A stretch of DNA of 64,000 nt from Xiphydria camelus (Eukaryota > Arthropoda > Insecta > Hymenoptera > Xiphydriidae): assembly GCA_963678675.1 (NCBI GenBank), contig OY783196.1:28312827-28376826 (forward strand). Direction: 5' to 3'. A program made the translations under genes and the position numbers. Positions 22,701 through 32,568 of the stretch are shown here, one piece after another. Each line of letters starts with the position of its first letter. The first letter of the stretch is position 1. The notes beneath the pieces are model-generated. The model was given only the letters and a program-made list of their open reading frames with translations, did not search any database and had not been told where the DNA came from.

Positions 22701-25241
22701 GTGCTTTCTTCGCGAAACCGGGGGCACACAGCGCGCGATTGCTTATCCGACATTATTGACGGGTGTGTGTGTGTGACATCAATCCGTCTCGGATTTTGCG
22801 GTACGCCACTTATCTGTCTCATTGATTTATGACTCGCGCGGTTTGCCAAAATTTACGCGTGTCTTTCTGAATTGTAGTACACGAAGAACTGCGTTATATC
22901 CCGGGCGATTCTTTAATATTGCGACAGACTTCAGGGACGGGTTCCTTGGATGAAAATAATAAAAAAAAGTTCCTATCAACATGGGTCCGGAAACGCTGAG
23001 TTTCGGAGAAACAGGGTGTTCATTTTTATACAAATTTTCTATACTAATAATAGGAAGTAAGTATATTTTTGCAGAGCTTCCGTTTCATTTATTTTTTGTA
23101 ACAGGGTCTCTTTTTAGGAGTATTAAATATCATTTCAGAAGAAGGGATGCGTCATTGCGTGATAAAAATGCAATTCCGAAACTCAGCCTTTCCGGACCCA
23201 TGTGCTCATAGGAACTTTTTTTTTTTCCTACTTTCATCCAACGAACTCATCCTTGAAGCTCGTCGCGATATTATAGAATCGCCCGGTATAAAGCGCTTTC
23301 GGGAAATGTCGAAGCTAGCAAAATAAACGTCGCTCCGCGATATCGCGCGGGGTCGGAGGATTATCGTTGACACGCGAAAATGAATGGATACGAGGCGGCT
23401 CGAGGGAAACACTCCGTAGATCATCCGGCGAACTACCGTATAGCGGTAAACGAAAATTGCAAAGAATTCTTCCGCTCGAGACGAATCGTAGGCGGAAAAA
23501 AAATGTGGTTCAGTCTTTTCGAATAATTTGGCCGCTATTAAGAATTATTCCGCTGCCTGGCGACGTCGCGAAACTATTTCCGAACGTCTCTCCCCACCGC
23601 GGCTCGATTCACCTCAGCATGGCGAAACGTTCGTACGACCGCCGCGTTATCGTCGTCATGATCATTTCGCGTCTCTCATTGCTCGTGCAATGCCGACGAG
23701 CCGTCGTTGAAAGAGCAAACGAACTCTCGACTCACCTTGAGAAGGTTCTCCGCCGCGGCGAACCAGTCGTCCGTGGCGAACAGTATCTTTCCCCCGTTCT
23801 GAAAAGTGGAAGAGGAACGTATTACACCGGGTGCAACAGCGAGCAGCGTGGTTTCTCTGCTTTTCTAAATTTCGAAAGGTCCCTCGGACGAAACGAAAGA
23901 GAGGCGACACACCTTCCTCCGTCATCCGTCGGACGCTATCGGGGTGGATGGATTTCTAAAATAATGCTCGCTTGTGCGCAATTCGATGAGATACAAATAT
24001 TGCAAACAAAAGGAAACTCGAAACCACTGATTCAAACTTGAAACATCCAAAATCAAGGATGCATCGTATACGTAGGCGTCGAGAGGTCGATTTGACTAAA
24101 CGTATAACTCTTCCTCAATCGAACAGCAGCTATGAATGACTTCAGAAATGTTTCCACGAACACAACATCCAGCAAGGCGTCCAGCCGCGAACGAAATTTA
24201 ATCCGACGCATCTCACGAAACTGCATCGTCACGGCGCGCTCGCCTACGGCATCACGGGATTCCCCGCGCGCGCTCAGCGAGGAGAACAAAAATCCCCGCC
24301 GTGTTTGAGTCGCGCCGCGACGAGGCCTCGCGACGCTGTTCGCATCGCGCGCTTCGGGGTTAATAAGCGCCGAGGCGCGCGGGCGAAGACGTTTCGCGAC
24401 GAGAACGCGTGCGCTCACGCGAGTGCACATTGCGGATATGCATGCGACCAGCGCTTACAATTATTCGCTCCGCGCGGCCTCTATTTTCTCTCCGGTGAAA
24501 TCATCTGCACTCTTTGTACGTGTTTACGTACAAGCGCGCTTCTCGCTTCGCGTATAATCGTTGGGAAAAGGTCTCGCCGCGCGAAACTCCGCGTGAAACT
24601 TCACAATGCTCCACGGTAGGCCCGCGCGCGACCGGTGGCAATTTCCACGTGGCTAATTACCGCGCGAGATTCCGTGCCGGCTCGCGACGGATGGTCGGCT
24701 GTACGTCGGTATTTTCTTTTTCTTTCAGTGATAAAAGATGCTTCTTACGCGGTCTCTTAACCCCTTCAGACCTGGTGTTACACGAGAATGTAGATTGGAT
24801 TTTAGCTAATTTATTTAAAAATGTTAATCAAAAGTACAATTTTTTGTACTGTTTGCACATAAATATAAGAAAATTTGAAAAATAAAGATTGCAAAAATAG
24901 GTTAAAATATAATAGTACCCCAAAGGCTAAAACATCATTAACAATTTTTCTTACTCCGCGAAAAAAAAAGTCAGATCTCTCTGAAGGGGTTAATTTATTT
25001 CATCGGAAACGTTCGAAACGAATTTCAAGTTATTCTCTAAGTCATCAATTTCGTTACTGCCGCTGAATCGATTTAAATTTCACGGACTATATCTCGAATC
25101 CGATTTTATAAATAATTGTCGAAGGGTTGCGGTCTTAGTTTCAATTTCAGGCTGGGGACTCTACATCTTCCTTACTTTCTCGGACGCCAATTCGTTGTAC
25201 TCCGTGAATTTCGGGAGCTTCTCCTTCGTCACGACGACCAT
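19728..25241 (-). CDS. ALLC: Allantoicase (seven exons, complete)
   Basis: Hydrolyses allantoate to ureidoglycolate and urea in urate breakdown. Exons, 5' to 3' on the minus strand: 25241-25176, 23798-23736, 22556-22340, 21632-21544, 21440-21066, 20718-20536, 19865-19728. All junctions are GT-AG, the phases agree, and the sum is 1131 nt (376 codons plus stop), a usual length for the family. The two-fold allantoicase repeat is visible. Repeat one has [39 protein letters not shown] and [14 protein letters not shown]. Repeat two has [53 protein letters not shown] and [15 protein letters not shown]. The start ATG at 25241 precedes [13 protein letters not shown], typical of the N-terminus; no in-frame stop was seen close upstream, so an earlier start is possible. 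No break was found. Five of its six introns contain a hairpin element. Confidence 0.95.
19950..20222. repeat. AT-rich low-complexity tract (AAT/GAT repeats) in the last allantoicase intron
   Basis: Interrupted AAT and GAT trinucleotide runs with GTAACGAGAACAATA-like sub-blocks repeated several times. It fills the segment between the last exon and the hairpin 20226-20464. Confidence 0.7.
20226..20464. mobile_element. Near-perfect 240 bp hairpin element
   Basis: Arms of about 110 bp (starting AAGGGTTTCTCTC and ending GAAAGAAACCCTT) are almost exact reverse complements around an AT-rich centre near 20344. Both arms include AAAACGCCAATCC-, GTAGTATTGGTAATA- and GTAGTGGTGCCTACT-type segments. It lies wholly inside an allantoicase intron and encodes no protein. 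Confidence 0.85.
20785..21030. mobile_element. TTAA-flanked MITE, family 4
   Basis: A 238 bp element (20789-21026) between TTAA copies, with 14 bp inverted ends CACTAGAACTACCG. It occupies most of the 347 bp intron between allantoicase exons 5 and 6. Removing it with one TTAA leaves about 105 bp, close to the 103 bp of the neighbouring element-free intron. Confidence 0.87.
21692..22225. mobile_element. TTAA-flanked MITE, family 1, copy 2
   Basis: A 526 bp element (21696-22221) flanked by TTAA, in the same orientation as 1863-2387 and nearly identical to it. It fills most of the 707 bp intron between allantoicase exons 3 and 4. The left end reads GGTGTCTCGAGCG, one base different from the other copies. 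Confidence 0.88.
22894..23292. mobile_element. Foldback element, 400 bp, in allantoicase intron 2
   Basis: Left arm TTATATCCCGGGCGATTC and right arm GAATCGCCCGGTATAA are inverted. The similarity continues inward past GGATGAAA, AAAGTTCCTATCA/CATGGGTCCGGAAA and CTGAGTTTCGGA for about 120 bp per arm. The central part is AT-rich and unpaired. Non-coding. Confidence 0.78.
24757..24993. mobile_element. TTAA-flanked MITE, family 2, copy 2
   Basis: A 229 bp element (24761-24989) flanked by TTAA, in the opposite orientation to 7813-8023. The left end is CCCCTTCAGACCTG and the right end is the inverse of CCCCTTCAGA. It lies in allantoicase intron 1. Confidence 0.84.
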
Positions 25242-26515
25242 TTCTCGACCGCGCAGTCTCGCACCCAATCGAAAATTATGCACGTACTTCCGGCGCGTCG
25301 CTCGCGCTCCACGTTCGACGGATATTCAAAGCTCGAAAGTCCGTAGGACGACTGAATAGCCACGCGCGTTAGAGTTCGAATATATAACGACGTTCTTATC
25401 GCGCGCGCGACGGCATATTTCCACCCACGAGATTATCTCTCGCGCGACCCTATCGATGCAATTATTAAAGCGTAATGCTCCCAATGGCGCGCGAGCGTGC
25501 AATTACCGCGTGCTTATTGTCAGAATTTAGTCGACGGACTTCGCGGCGCGCGCTTGAAAATCCGTTCGACGCGTATATGTATAAACATACTTTCCACATA
25601 ATAAAAGATGGAAGATATCGCCGCGCCGCGCGTGTATACAGGAAAAAGTCGAAGCGCCGCTCGCGGGTGATGAGGTCAGTGGGTTCGGCGATTACAAATT
25701 GGTCGTTCCGGTTCGTCGCTCGTAATCGTCAAAACGTTCGAATGTACGATGTGACGCGGAATCGGAGCTTCTTCGGGGATTTTCGCAACTCTTGTGCGAG
25801 CAATTTTCTCCCGCCCCCCGAGAAGCCGTCACAGAATTTTCCAAAATACAACGACGCACTTAACGTCACCGCGGCTTCTCGCGTGACGACGTCGTATCGT
25901 GGGCTTATCGCGATTATAATGTAGAAAAGAGTGCGCTCACTTCGCTTCTGAAATAGAGTCGGCTTTATTTATACTCTCTTTCGATATCGTTTCTTCACCT
26001 CGCGGTAAAAATCCAATCGCGGCGACCCTCGAGGTCGACGGCGAAAAGTTTCCACGAAACATTGCGCGACGAGGGGCGTCCCGTGGAAACGTTGATCCCC
26101 CGACGGATATAGGTAAACAATTGACCGCAATTGTGTAAGGGGCCGAGTGTCGTCGCGAGATAAAACATTCCGCGGAGATGCTTATCGTGCGGACATGCTT
26201 TGAATGTAACGCGTTTGGGGATCTTGTGTTTCATCGTGTGTTCTTCTCAGTCCACGGTAGGGAGTATGCCGTTTATCATCTCGAACCGCGAGTGCGAAAA
26301 CTCCTTTGTGCTTGATGCGTTGTGCGTCTTTCTCTCGCGTGTCTTCGATCTGATCGGGAAGAAGTCCCTGAAGGGTTAAAAAATGTGCAACAACTCCATA
26401 GGATTGTCAGTATCGAAAAATAACTTCCTCCTATGTAAATATGGAACTCGTTTTGTTGCTGCGATTTTACTACCGCCGAAAAAAAAAAAATTACTCGAGA
26501 ATTAAATAGATGTTT
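25242..26515. other. Intergenic DNA upstream of allantoicase
   Basis: CpG-rich just upstream of the allantoicase ATG, then mixed. The promoter and 5' UTR of allantoicase are expected here (minus strand), but no specific motif is convincing. Open frames on both strands show no domains. Confidence 0.4.
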
Positions 26516-26664
26516 TTCAATAGCCTGAGAGCACATTTATTTGATTAGAATTATAACATCGATATTGACCGTATATAAGTATTATTGATTTAAGTGAGTA
26601 TTATTTGGATCAAGTCGATTTTCATTCGAATCGAATAAATGTGTTCTTAATATAGGACTATCGC
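26516..26664. mobile_element. Palindromic element with GAGCACATTTATT arms, copy 1
   Basis: Left arm GAGAGCACATTTATTTGATT and right arm AATCGAATAAATGTGTTCTT are inverted around an AT-rich centre. A second, better-conserved copy lies at 35490-35626. Confidence 0.65.
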
Positions 26665-28041
26665 AAAACATGTTCGTTTCGATGAAATCAATTTTTTTTT
26701 TCCAGAGTACATATACTAAAATCCCAAGAGAGATCCGATGCCTTATTGAAACGATATAAAAGTATTAAAATTTCGAATTTTCAATTACCATCGCATAGTC
26801 GAACGCTGCATGCAAAATCATCAAACCTGATCGCTCCTCGAGAGAAAGTTCCCACGCGAACGTATTCGCTTTGCAATTCCAGTCGCCACCTTAATTCGAA
26901 ATGTTTATTTAAGCAGCTACTTTGCTATTTATTTTCGCGCTAAAGCAACTCGACAGGCTGTGTCGTACAATCATCGATATACATATTCACGAAGACGCGC
27001 ATTACAGTGACACGGGTGTGAATAAAGTTCGACATGCGCTAATTAGGACTGGGCACTTTTTTCAAGTTCCTTACTTTCTTTTCTAAAGGTACAATTAGGT
27101 ATTACCGAGTCCGGCATGGACGCAGCTGAACAACTGTCGGAAAAATCGCGATCGGTATATTTACCGGCGCGAATAAATTTTCATAAATTCATCCCGATCG
27201 CCTCTCAAATAGTTACCCGATATTTAACCCGATCCGACCCGATCATTAAAATGTGCATTACCGCGAATAATGCCGATCCGGTGAACCTAATGAGAGAGTT
27301 TTTGCGTGAGCGCGGAAAAAATTCTGCAAACGTTGCGGAGGAAAAGTGATCGGGAGACTGTTTCCGTTCAAGGACCGTGCATGATTCCGAGCCTTTGCAT
27401 CGATAACCTCTCAACCGGTTCGCACCGGTTATTAGATATGAGCGAAGCGAGTGCAATATATTCCATCACAGGTCGTCCGGAGTGCGATGTCGATGTTTAC
27501 TCTCTCGTTAGAAATAAAGAAACGCTTGATTGACATAATACATAAATAACTAGCGCACTCCAGTTTCGACGACTCGCCCCCACCACGGCGATCGGCGCGC
27601 GTCCGCATAAATATTGCACGCGCCTCGGCGGCCGACGGAGATTAAAAACGTTTAAAAATCGCAACGACTTTGACCAATTTGCTGAAAGGCGAAGATACGA
27701 GTAATTTAATCGCGTTCTCTGCGCAATGAAGCACGCCTAGTCGCAATGATTTGCACATGTTACTGTGCGTCTTCATTGCGAGAATTCCAGCATTCAATTC
27801 GCCTGCAAAACTTGCAAGCAATGACTTTTCTGGAAAATGTATTCTCGACGTACGAATAATAATTCGCTTGTATTTTTATGATTAAAGTCTCGAAATTATA
27901 GATTTAGAAGAATGGTGATGAAATTCTGTCATCGTATATTTGGATGTAGCTCAAAACCGGTTTCTTCGCAATTCTGATAAAATTATAGTACAGCTAAGAG
28001 ATTTATGGGAAACATAAACTTTATCTGGAGCATCGTTTTAA
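26665..28041. other. Intergenic DNA without recognised genes
   Basis: AT-rich with a CpG-rich patch near 27540-27630. A plus-strand frame at 27116-27349 (77 codons) has no domain and AT-rich third positions unlike the real exons, and was not accepted. Confidence 0.35.
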
Positions 28042-28124
28042 GTACAATTGAAGGGCTTATTGGAAAAACGTGATAAGCCACACTATGTTCAAAAATAAAC
28101 AGTTTACTTTGTAGTAATTTTAAT

Positions 28125-28188
<64 letters not shown>

Positions 28189-28328
28189 ACATCTCTCTGT
28201 TAAGAACACTGAGGGGTTATATTAATCAAATATGCATTTTACAGACTTTTTTGGAACTTCAAAGTTCGTCTTCTCAATAAAATGATTTTGTGGCTTGTCA
28301 CGTTTTTCCAATAAGCCCTTCAATTATA
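28042..28328. mobile_element. MITE with 40 bp inverted ends around a TA microsatellite
   Basis: The left end CAATTGAAGGGCTTATTGGA continues to AAAACGTGATAAGCCACA; the right end carries the reverse complement up to CCTTCAATTATA. The centre holds a pure TA run at 28129-28184. Non-coding. Confidence 0.75.
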
Positions 28329-28560
28329 GAATACTAGCTGTTATCCGCGACTTCGTCCGTGTGGAATTAAAATTATTATTATTTATTTTACGTTCGCCAT
28401 ATTGAATGTATGATAATGCTACATACCCTATACTCTTTTTCGGGTTTCAATTTACCTCCCTGCCAAATTGCATCAAAATCGGTTCGGTAGTTTAATCGTG
28501 AGTAACATACAGACAGAGACAAACTCCACTTTGGCAGTTATAATATTAAGAGAGTAAGGA
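28329..28560 (+). mobile_element. LINE/SINE-like 3' tail relic
   Basis: The sequence reads ACTAGCTGTTATCCGCGACT then TCGTCCGTGTGGA, then a segment 'ccaaattgcatcaaaatcgg' and TTCGGTAGTTTAATCGTGAG, then a CAGACAGAGACA tract and TTATAATATTAAG. This order is shared by 3' ends of common arthropod non-LTR retrotransposons and their SINEs. The match is by memory of the pattern, so the clade is not assigned. No reverse transcriptase frame is present. Confidence 0.55.
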
Positions 28561-31311
28561 AAAGTACTCATATTATGTTCGTGTCCCTCTTTCTCCCTCC
28601 AATTTCCTCCCGATATCTTCTCGAAGTTTCTTTCTCTTCGATGATGCATTAATGTGGACCGAACCTTTCACACTTCGATCTATTTACTATCTCCAGATAA
28701 CGTACACGTGCGCGGTCCACTGTCCGGCAGCGCGACGGACTCTCGCGTCACCTCATTGTTCGAAAGTGTTATGACTACCACCTGTCAAGTCCTAGTCCTG
28801 CGATTTAATTGGCTGGAAAAGTCGGACGACGCGAGGGTTGAAGGCAATGATCGGCGGGGCGAAGCGATCGGCAAGTTAAATCATGAAAAGATACGCCTGT
28901 CGTATACATAGACGGACTTCAGACTCAACAAGCGTCTTAACTCAGTGATATCTAGCGTTAAAACTGGAAATAACTGACTGGGCGAAATTGTTCTTTCACT
29001 GGTGAGGTCGAAGGTCTTCTTCTAATTAAGAAAAGGGGCGGGCCAGTGATAAAGCCACGCTCGTGCCAGTCGGACAGTTGCATCTTCCTCGCATCCCCTT
29101 ATAGGCGCTCGTATCGGCGCCGTTGTCTGCGTTTGATTGCTAGAAATGTTTGTATCCGGAAATATGATGCGTTGTAACATTGTCGTAGTAACAACAATAA
29201 GATGCAGATCATTTTATTGCACTTAATTAGCTTGCCATTGAAAAAAAAACTAGAGTGATTTTAGAGTAAAAAGAAAAATATCATTTTGATCTATTTCTGA
29301 GCTTTTTTCCGAAGATTGAAAAAATGTATACATTTCTGAAGATACGTGTACATTCTCGTCCTTTGTACTGTCTGAGGAAGGCTTAGCGTAAGATGCAAAT
29401 TCATTAACCGATGAATAACAAAAAGGCTGCATCGTCAGTTACAACGCACTGTATCCGATACTTCCGATCGGTTATACTGATGCGGTATCAAATAAATTAA
29501 GATCTGGCATATACATATGTGCGGAAACGTAGGTCACTTTAGATCACTCCACAGTCTCCCGATAAACTCGCACGGCGAAACAAGAAAATTGCGATGCAAC
29601 GCTCGATGAACCCCGATACTCGAACTATTCCATAAATGCTTGAATTTTTGCTCTAGAAAATATTCAGAACCCGAGTGGCGCGTATACATCGTAGAAGCGA
29701 TTCGTTGTAATGATCCCTGAAAAGTAATTAAACTCTTAACATTGCTTACTCGAAGATACATTTAAATATCGCTCAAGAAAAAGTCGAACGTGCGAGTAAA
29801 AGGTTGCTAATTAGACACAACACGAGATATAAGATTCTGGTCGATTTTTTCGTGTCGAAAGTCGTCAAAAAAAGCGCTCCTGTTTTTTATCTACCAACGA
29901 CGTATGATGATACCACCGATCGAACCGCGGTAATGTATTCAGGTCATGCAGAAAAAAACTGCAGTCCAGATTTTGAACTTGTGAAATTATATAGAACGAG
30001 AACCTCGTCCCCTCGTAAGTTAATCTCTTCGTTTTCTTAGACGGCACATTTGTGTGCACATCGCGTGTACGACACACCTACGGGTTTCCACACAGTTCGC
30101 GATATTACGACAGGTTCGAGACCCATTCGTTCGTCCGTCGATAGAGTTGTTCCTAATGCCAACCATTTCCTTAATCGCTCCCTCGTCGGGAAATATGCGG
30201 CTTGCCGGGAATCCTTCTCGTCCCAGCTTTCACCCCTCTCCTCTTTCTCTCTCTTTCTATCGGCTTTTTATAAATACACCTAAGGAAGAGGTCTAATTGA
30301 ATGCGAACGTAATACGAAAATTTATTTGAGATGAATAGAAATTTATTCACATTGAATAATTCTATTTGAATTAAATCAATGTCCTACAGGTTTCGTACTC
30401 GATTAAAGAGATATGCAAAACAATGATCTAATTCAAAAAGACTTTTGTTCGATGTTAATAAATTCCTATTTATGGCAAACAAATTTGTCTATTACGTTCA
30501 TATTCAACTAGAGCAATTTTCCCAGTATACTATACCTTCTCCGACCCAAATTTCGTATGTGATGAGCGAAAATATATTTTTTTTTTTGATAACCCATCAC
30601 AAGGAGCATTAAATTTATGATATATTTATAGTGTAATATTTATTCGCGATACACATAAACGAAGAAAATTCGCAATAGTGTCTATATGACAAAAAAGACA
30701 ATAATATTTGGAAAATCGAGACGTGTCACCTTGAATACTTGAAACGAGAACAAAGAACCTTTCTTATCTAGCATAAATCGCAAACACGTTTAATGTAACT
30801 AATTACGATGCATCGTCCAATTTTTCTATTATCTATTAGTCAAATATTCTCCCTCGTGATGTATCGAACAGCTGATAAAAAATTCTTCGAAAATTGCGTT
30901 GCACTTTCGTAACTGTGCAAGTATCAGCCGAGCGCCGTTGTATGACAATACATCGCGCGAGGGTGTCAGAATACGGCGGATATATATATGTTGCATTCAA
31001 AACCGTTTATCGTACGTACATGTATTCCATACAAAGTTCACTGCTCATAAATGAATTCCTTTATCGTCTGGTTGAATGAGTTCGTGAAAATTTCCATTCT
31101 CGACGGGTGATCGCGCGCGCCGTCCGTTAATTACTGAACAGGTCGAATTCATAATCGCAATCATTTGAGCGCAGGTGAGCGAGCTCAAAGTTCTTCGCAA
31201 TATCAACCCCTGGCGCGATTGTTTTCTCGTCCGCGCGTCCATTTGGGCTCACATCTTCGATCCAATCGCTCATCGATCCACCTGACATCGAACGTAAATA
31301 TATCGCTTTAA
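28561..31311. other. Intergenic DNA without recognised genes
   Basis: AT-rich on average. A diffuse palindromic patch with AAATTTATTYRMATTGAAT-type segments lies near 30320-30500 and may be a decayed element. No exon is supported. Confidence 0.35.
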
Positions 31312-31838
31312 GGTTTCTCGAGCGTTATACTAAAAATAGTGAGAAATGCTTGAAAATGATTGCATTCGGTAGATTGAAGTAAACAAAAAATTCAGTTAAA
31401 TTTTCAAGTCTCTTAAGAAGCTCGTTGCAAAGATTTTTGAATAACAAAATAACATGTGTTCTTATGGGTTATAACCAACAAACCGCGATATTTCTGAGAA
31501 AAATAGTGAAAAAATTCTGAAATTTTTTGAACAGCAAGTTTAATGAACTAAAATCATCTATACCAATGTTCACGTTCATTAAGAAGCCCGTTATTTTTTT
31601 TATTAATTGTTCTTCATAAATTTAACCTTTGATAAGTCAATGTGGCAACGTTGCATGACGTACAGATGCACGACCAGATGTTTTGGGCTCCATTTTTGAA
31701 CTCACAGATACACACAAGCTACTGTACGTCAAACATTGTCGCCACATCGCACGAAGAACATACTTTAGAGTGTTACTGTACTTCAGTGGACTAACTTTTA
31801 GCAGGGAAAAAGCCCCTGTACCGCTCGAGAAACCTCAA
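31308..31838. mobile_element. TTAA-flanked MITE, family 1, copy 3
   Basis: A 523 bp element (31312-31834) with GGTTTCTCGAGCG ends. The left target copy is TTAA; the right one has mutated to TCAA. It ends 17 bp from the CutC stop codon, on the 3' side of that minus-strand gene. Confidence 0.88.
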
Positions 31839-31851
31839 CGACGACGTTCCT

Positions 31852-32568
31852 CTATTCGAAGTTCTTCGCTATATCAACCATCTCCTTGACCATTTCCTCA
31901 TCCGTAACCATGATGTACCGCGAGTCGCTTTCGGCCCCCATCCTCAGCTTCGTCCCACTCTCGACCTTCCTCCTCTTAGCGGACGCGTGAAACTCCCTGG
32001 CTCCGGAGTCGCTCCTTATCAGCGAAAGATTGTCCTTCGTTATTCCACCACCGGGCATTATAACGATTCTACCCCTCGCCCCGTCCACCAACCGCTTGAT
32101 CAGCGCCAAACCCTCCGCGGCGGAATTCTTCTGCCCGGAAGTGAGGATCCTCTCGAAACCGAGATCGATCAGAATCTCCAGCGTCTCGAGGGGCTTCGAC
32201 GTCTCGTCGAAGGCGCGGTGAAACGTGACGGGACGCGGACGAGCGGCCGCGATCACCTCCTCGCAGAATTCCACGTCCACTTCGGCGTCCGGCGTGAGGG
32301 CGCCAAATACGAATCCATCGACGTCGAGGTCCTTCAGCACCCCCACGTCGTGGAGCATGGCGTCCATCTCTTCGCGCGTGTAGACGAAATTGCCGGCCCT
32401 GACGCGGATCATGACGTAAAGCGGCACCGTCAGGGTCTTCAGGAGCTTCACGAATCCGGGGGTCGGTGTTAGCCCGCCCTCCGAGAGGGCGGAACACACC
32501 TCCAGTCGCGATGCTCCGCCGTTGACGGCGTTTCGGGCGGATTCCAGGGTGTCGACGCAAATTTCCAT
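31852..32568 (-). CDS. CUTC: CutC-family copper homeostasis protein (single exon, complete)
   Basis: A 238-residue TIM-barrel protein of the CutC family. The family was linked to copper tolerance in bacteria and binds Cu(I) in the human homologue; the exact reaction, if any, is unsettled. Family motifs in order: VDTLESARNAVNGGASRLEV (about 5-24), EGGLTPTPG (30-38), MIRVRAGNFVYT (53-64), VTFHRAFDE (about 114-122), ILTSGQ, IMPGGGI and REFHAS near the C-terminus. The MIR-P-R motif common in the family reads MIRVR here. The ATG at 32568 is directly preceded by an in-frame TAG, so the start is well fixed and no upstream coding exon joins in this frame. Length is close to bacterial CutC. No intron or break was seen. 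The first AATAAA after the stop lies inside the neighbouring MITE. Confidence 0.95.
   Translation of the reverse strand: MEICVDTLESARNAVNGGASRLEVCSALSEGGLTPTPGFVKLLKTLTVPLYVMIRVRAGNFVYTREEMDAMLHDVGVLKDLDVDGFVFGALTPDAEVDVEFCEEVIAAARPRPVTFHRAFDETSKPLETLEILIDLGFERILTSGQKNSAAEGLALIKRLVDGARGRIVIMPGGGITKDNLSLIRSDSGAREFHASAKRRKVESGTKLRMGAESDSRYIMVTDEEMVKEMVDIAKNFE

Noticed and set aside
27116..27349. 77-codon plus-strand frame beginning MDAAEQLSEKSR
   Set aside because: Third positions are AT-rich unlike the accepted exons, there is no domain, and no neighbouring exon was found.
28654..28911. 85-codon plus-strand frame after the LINE-like tail
   Set aside because: No reverse transcriptase or other domain; unrelated to the tail relic.
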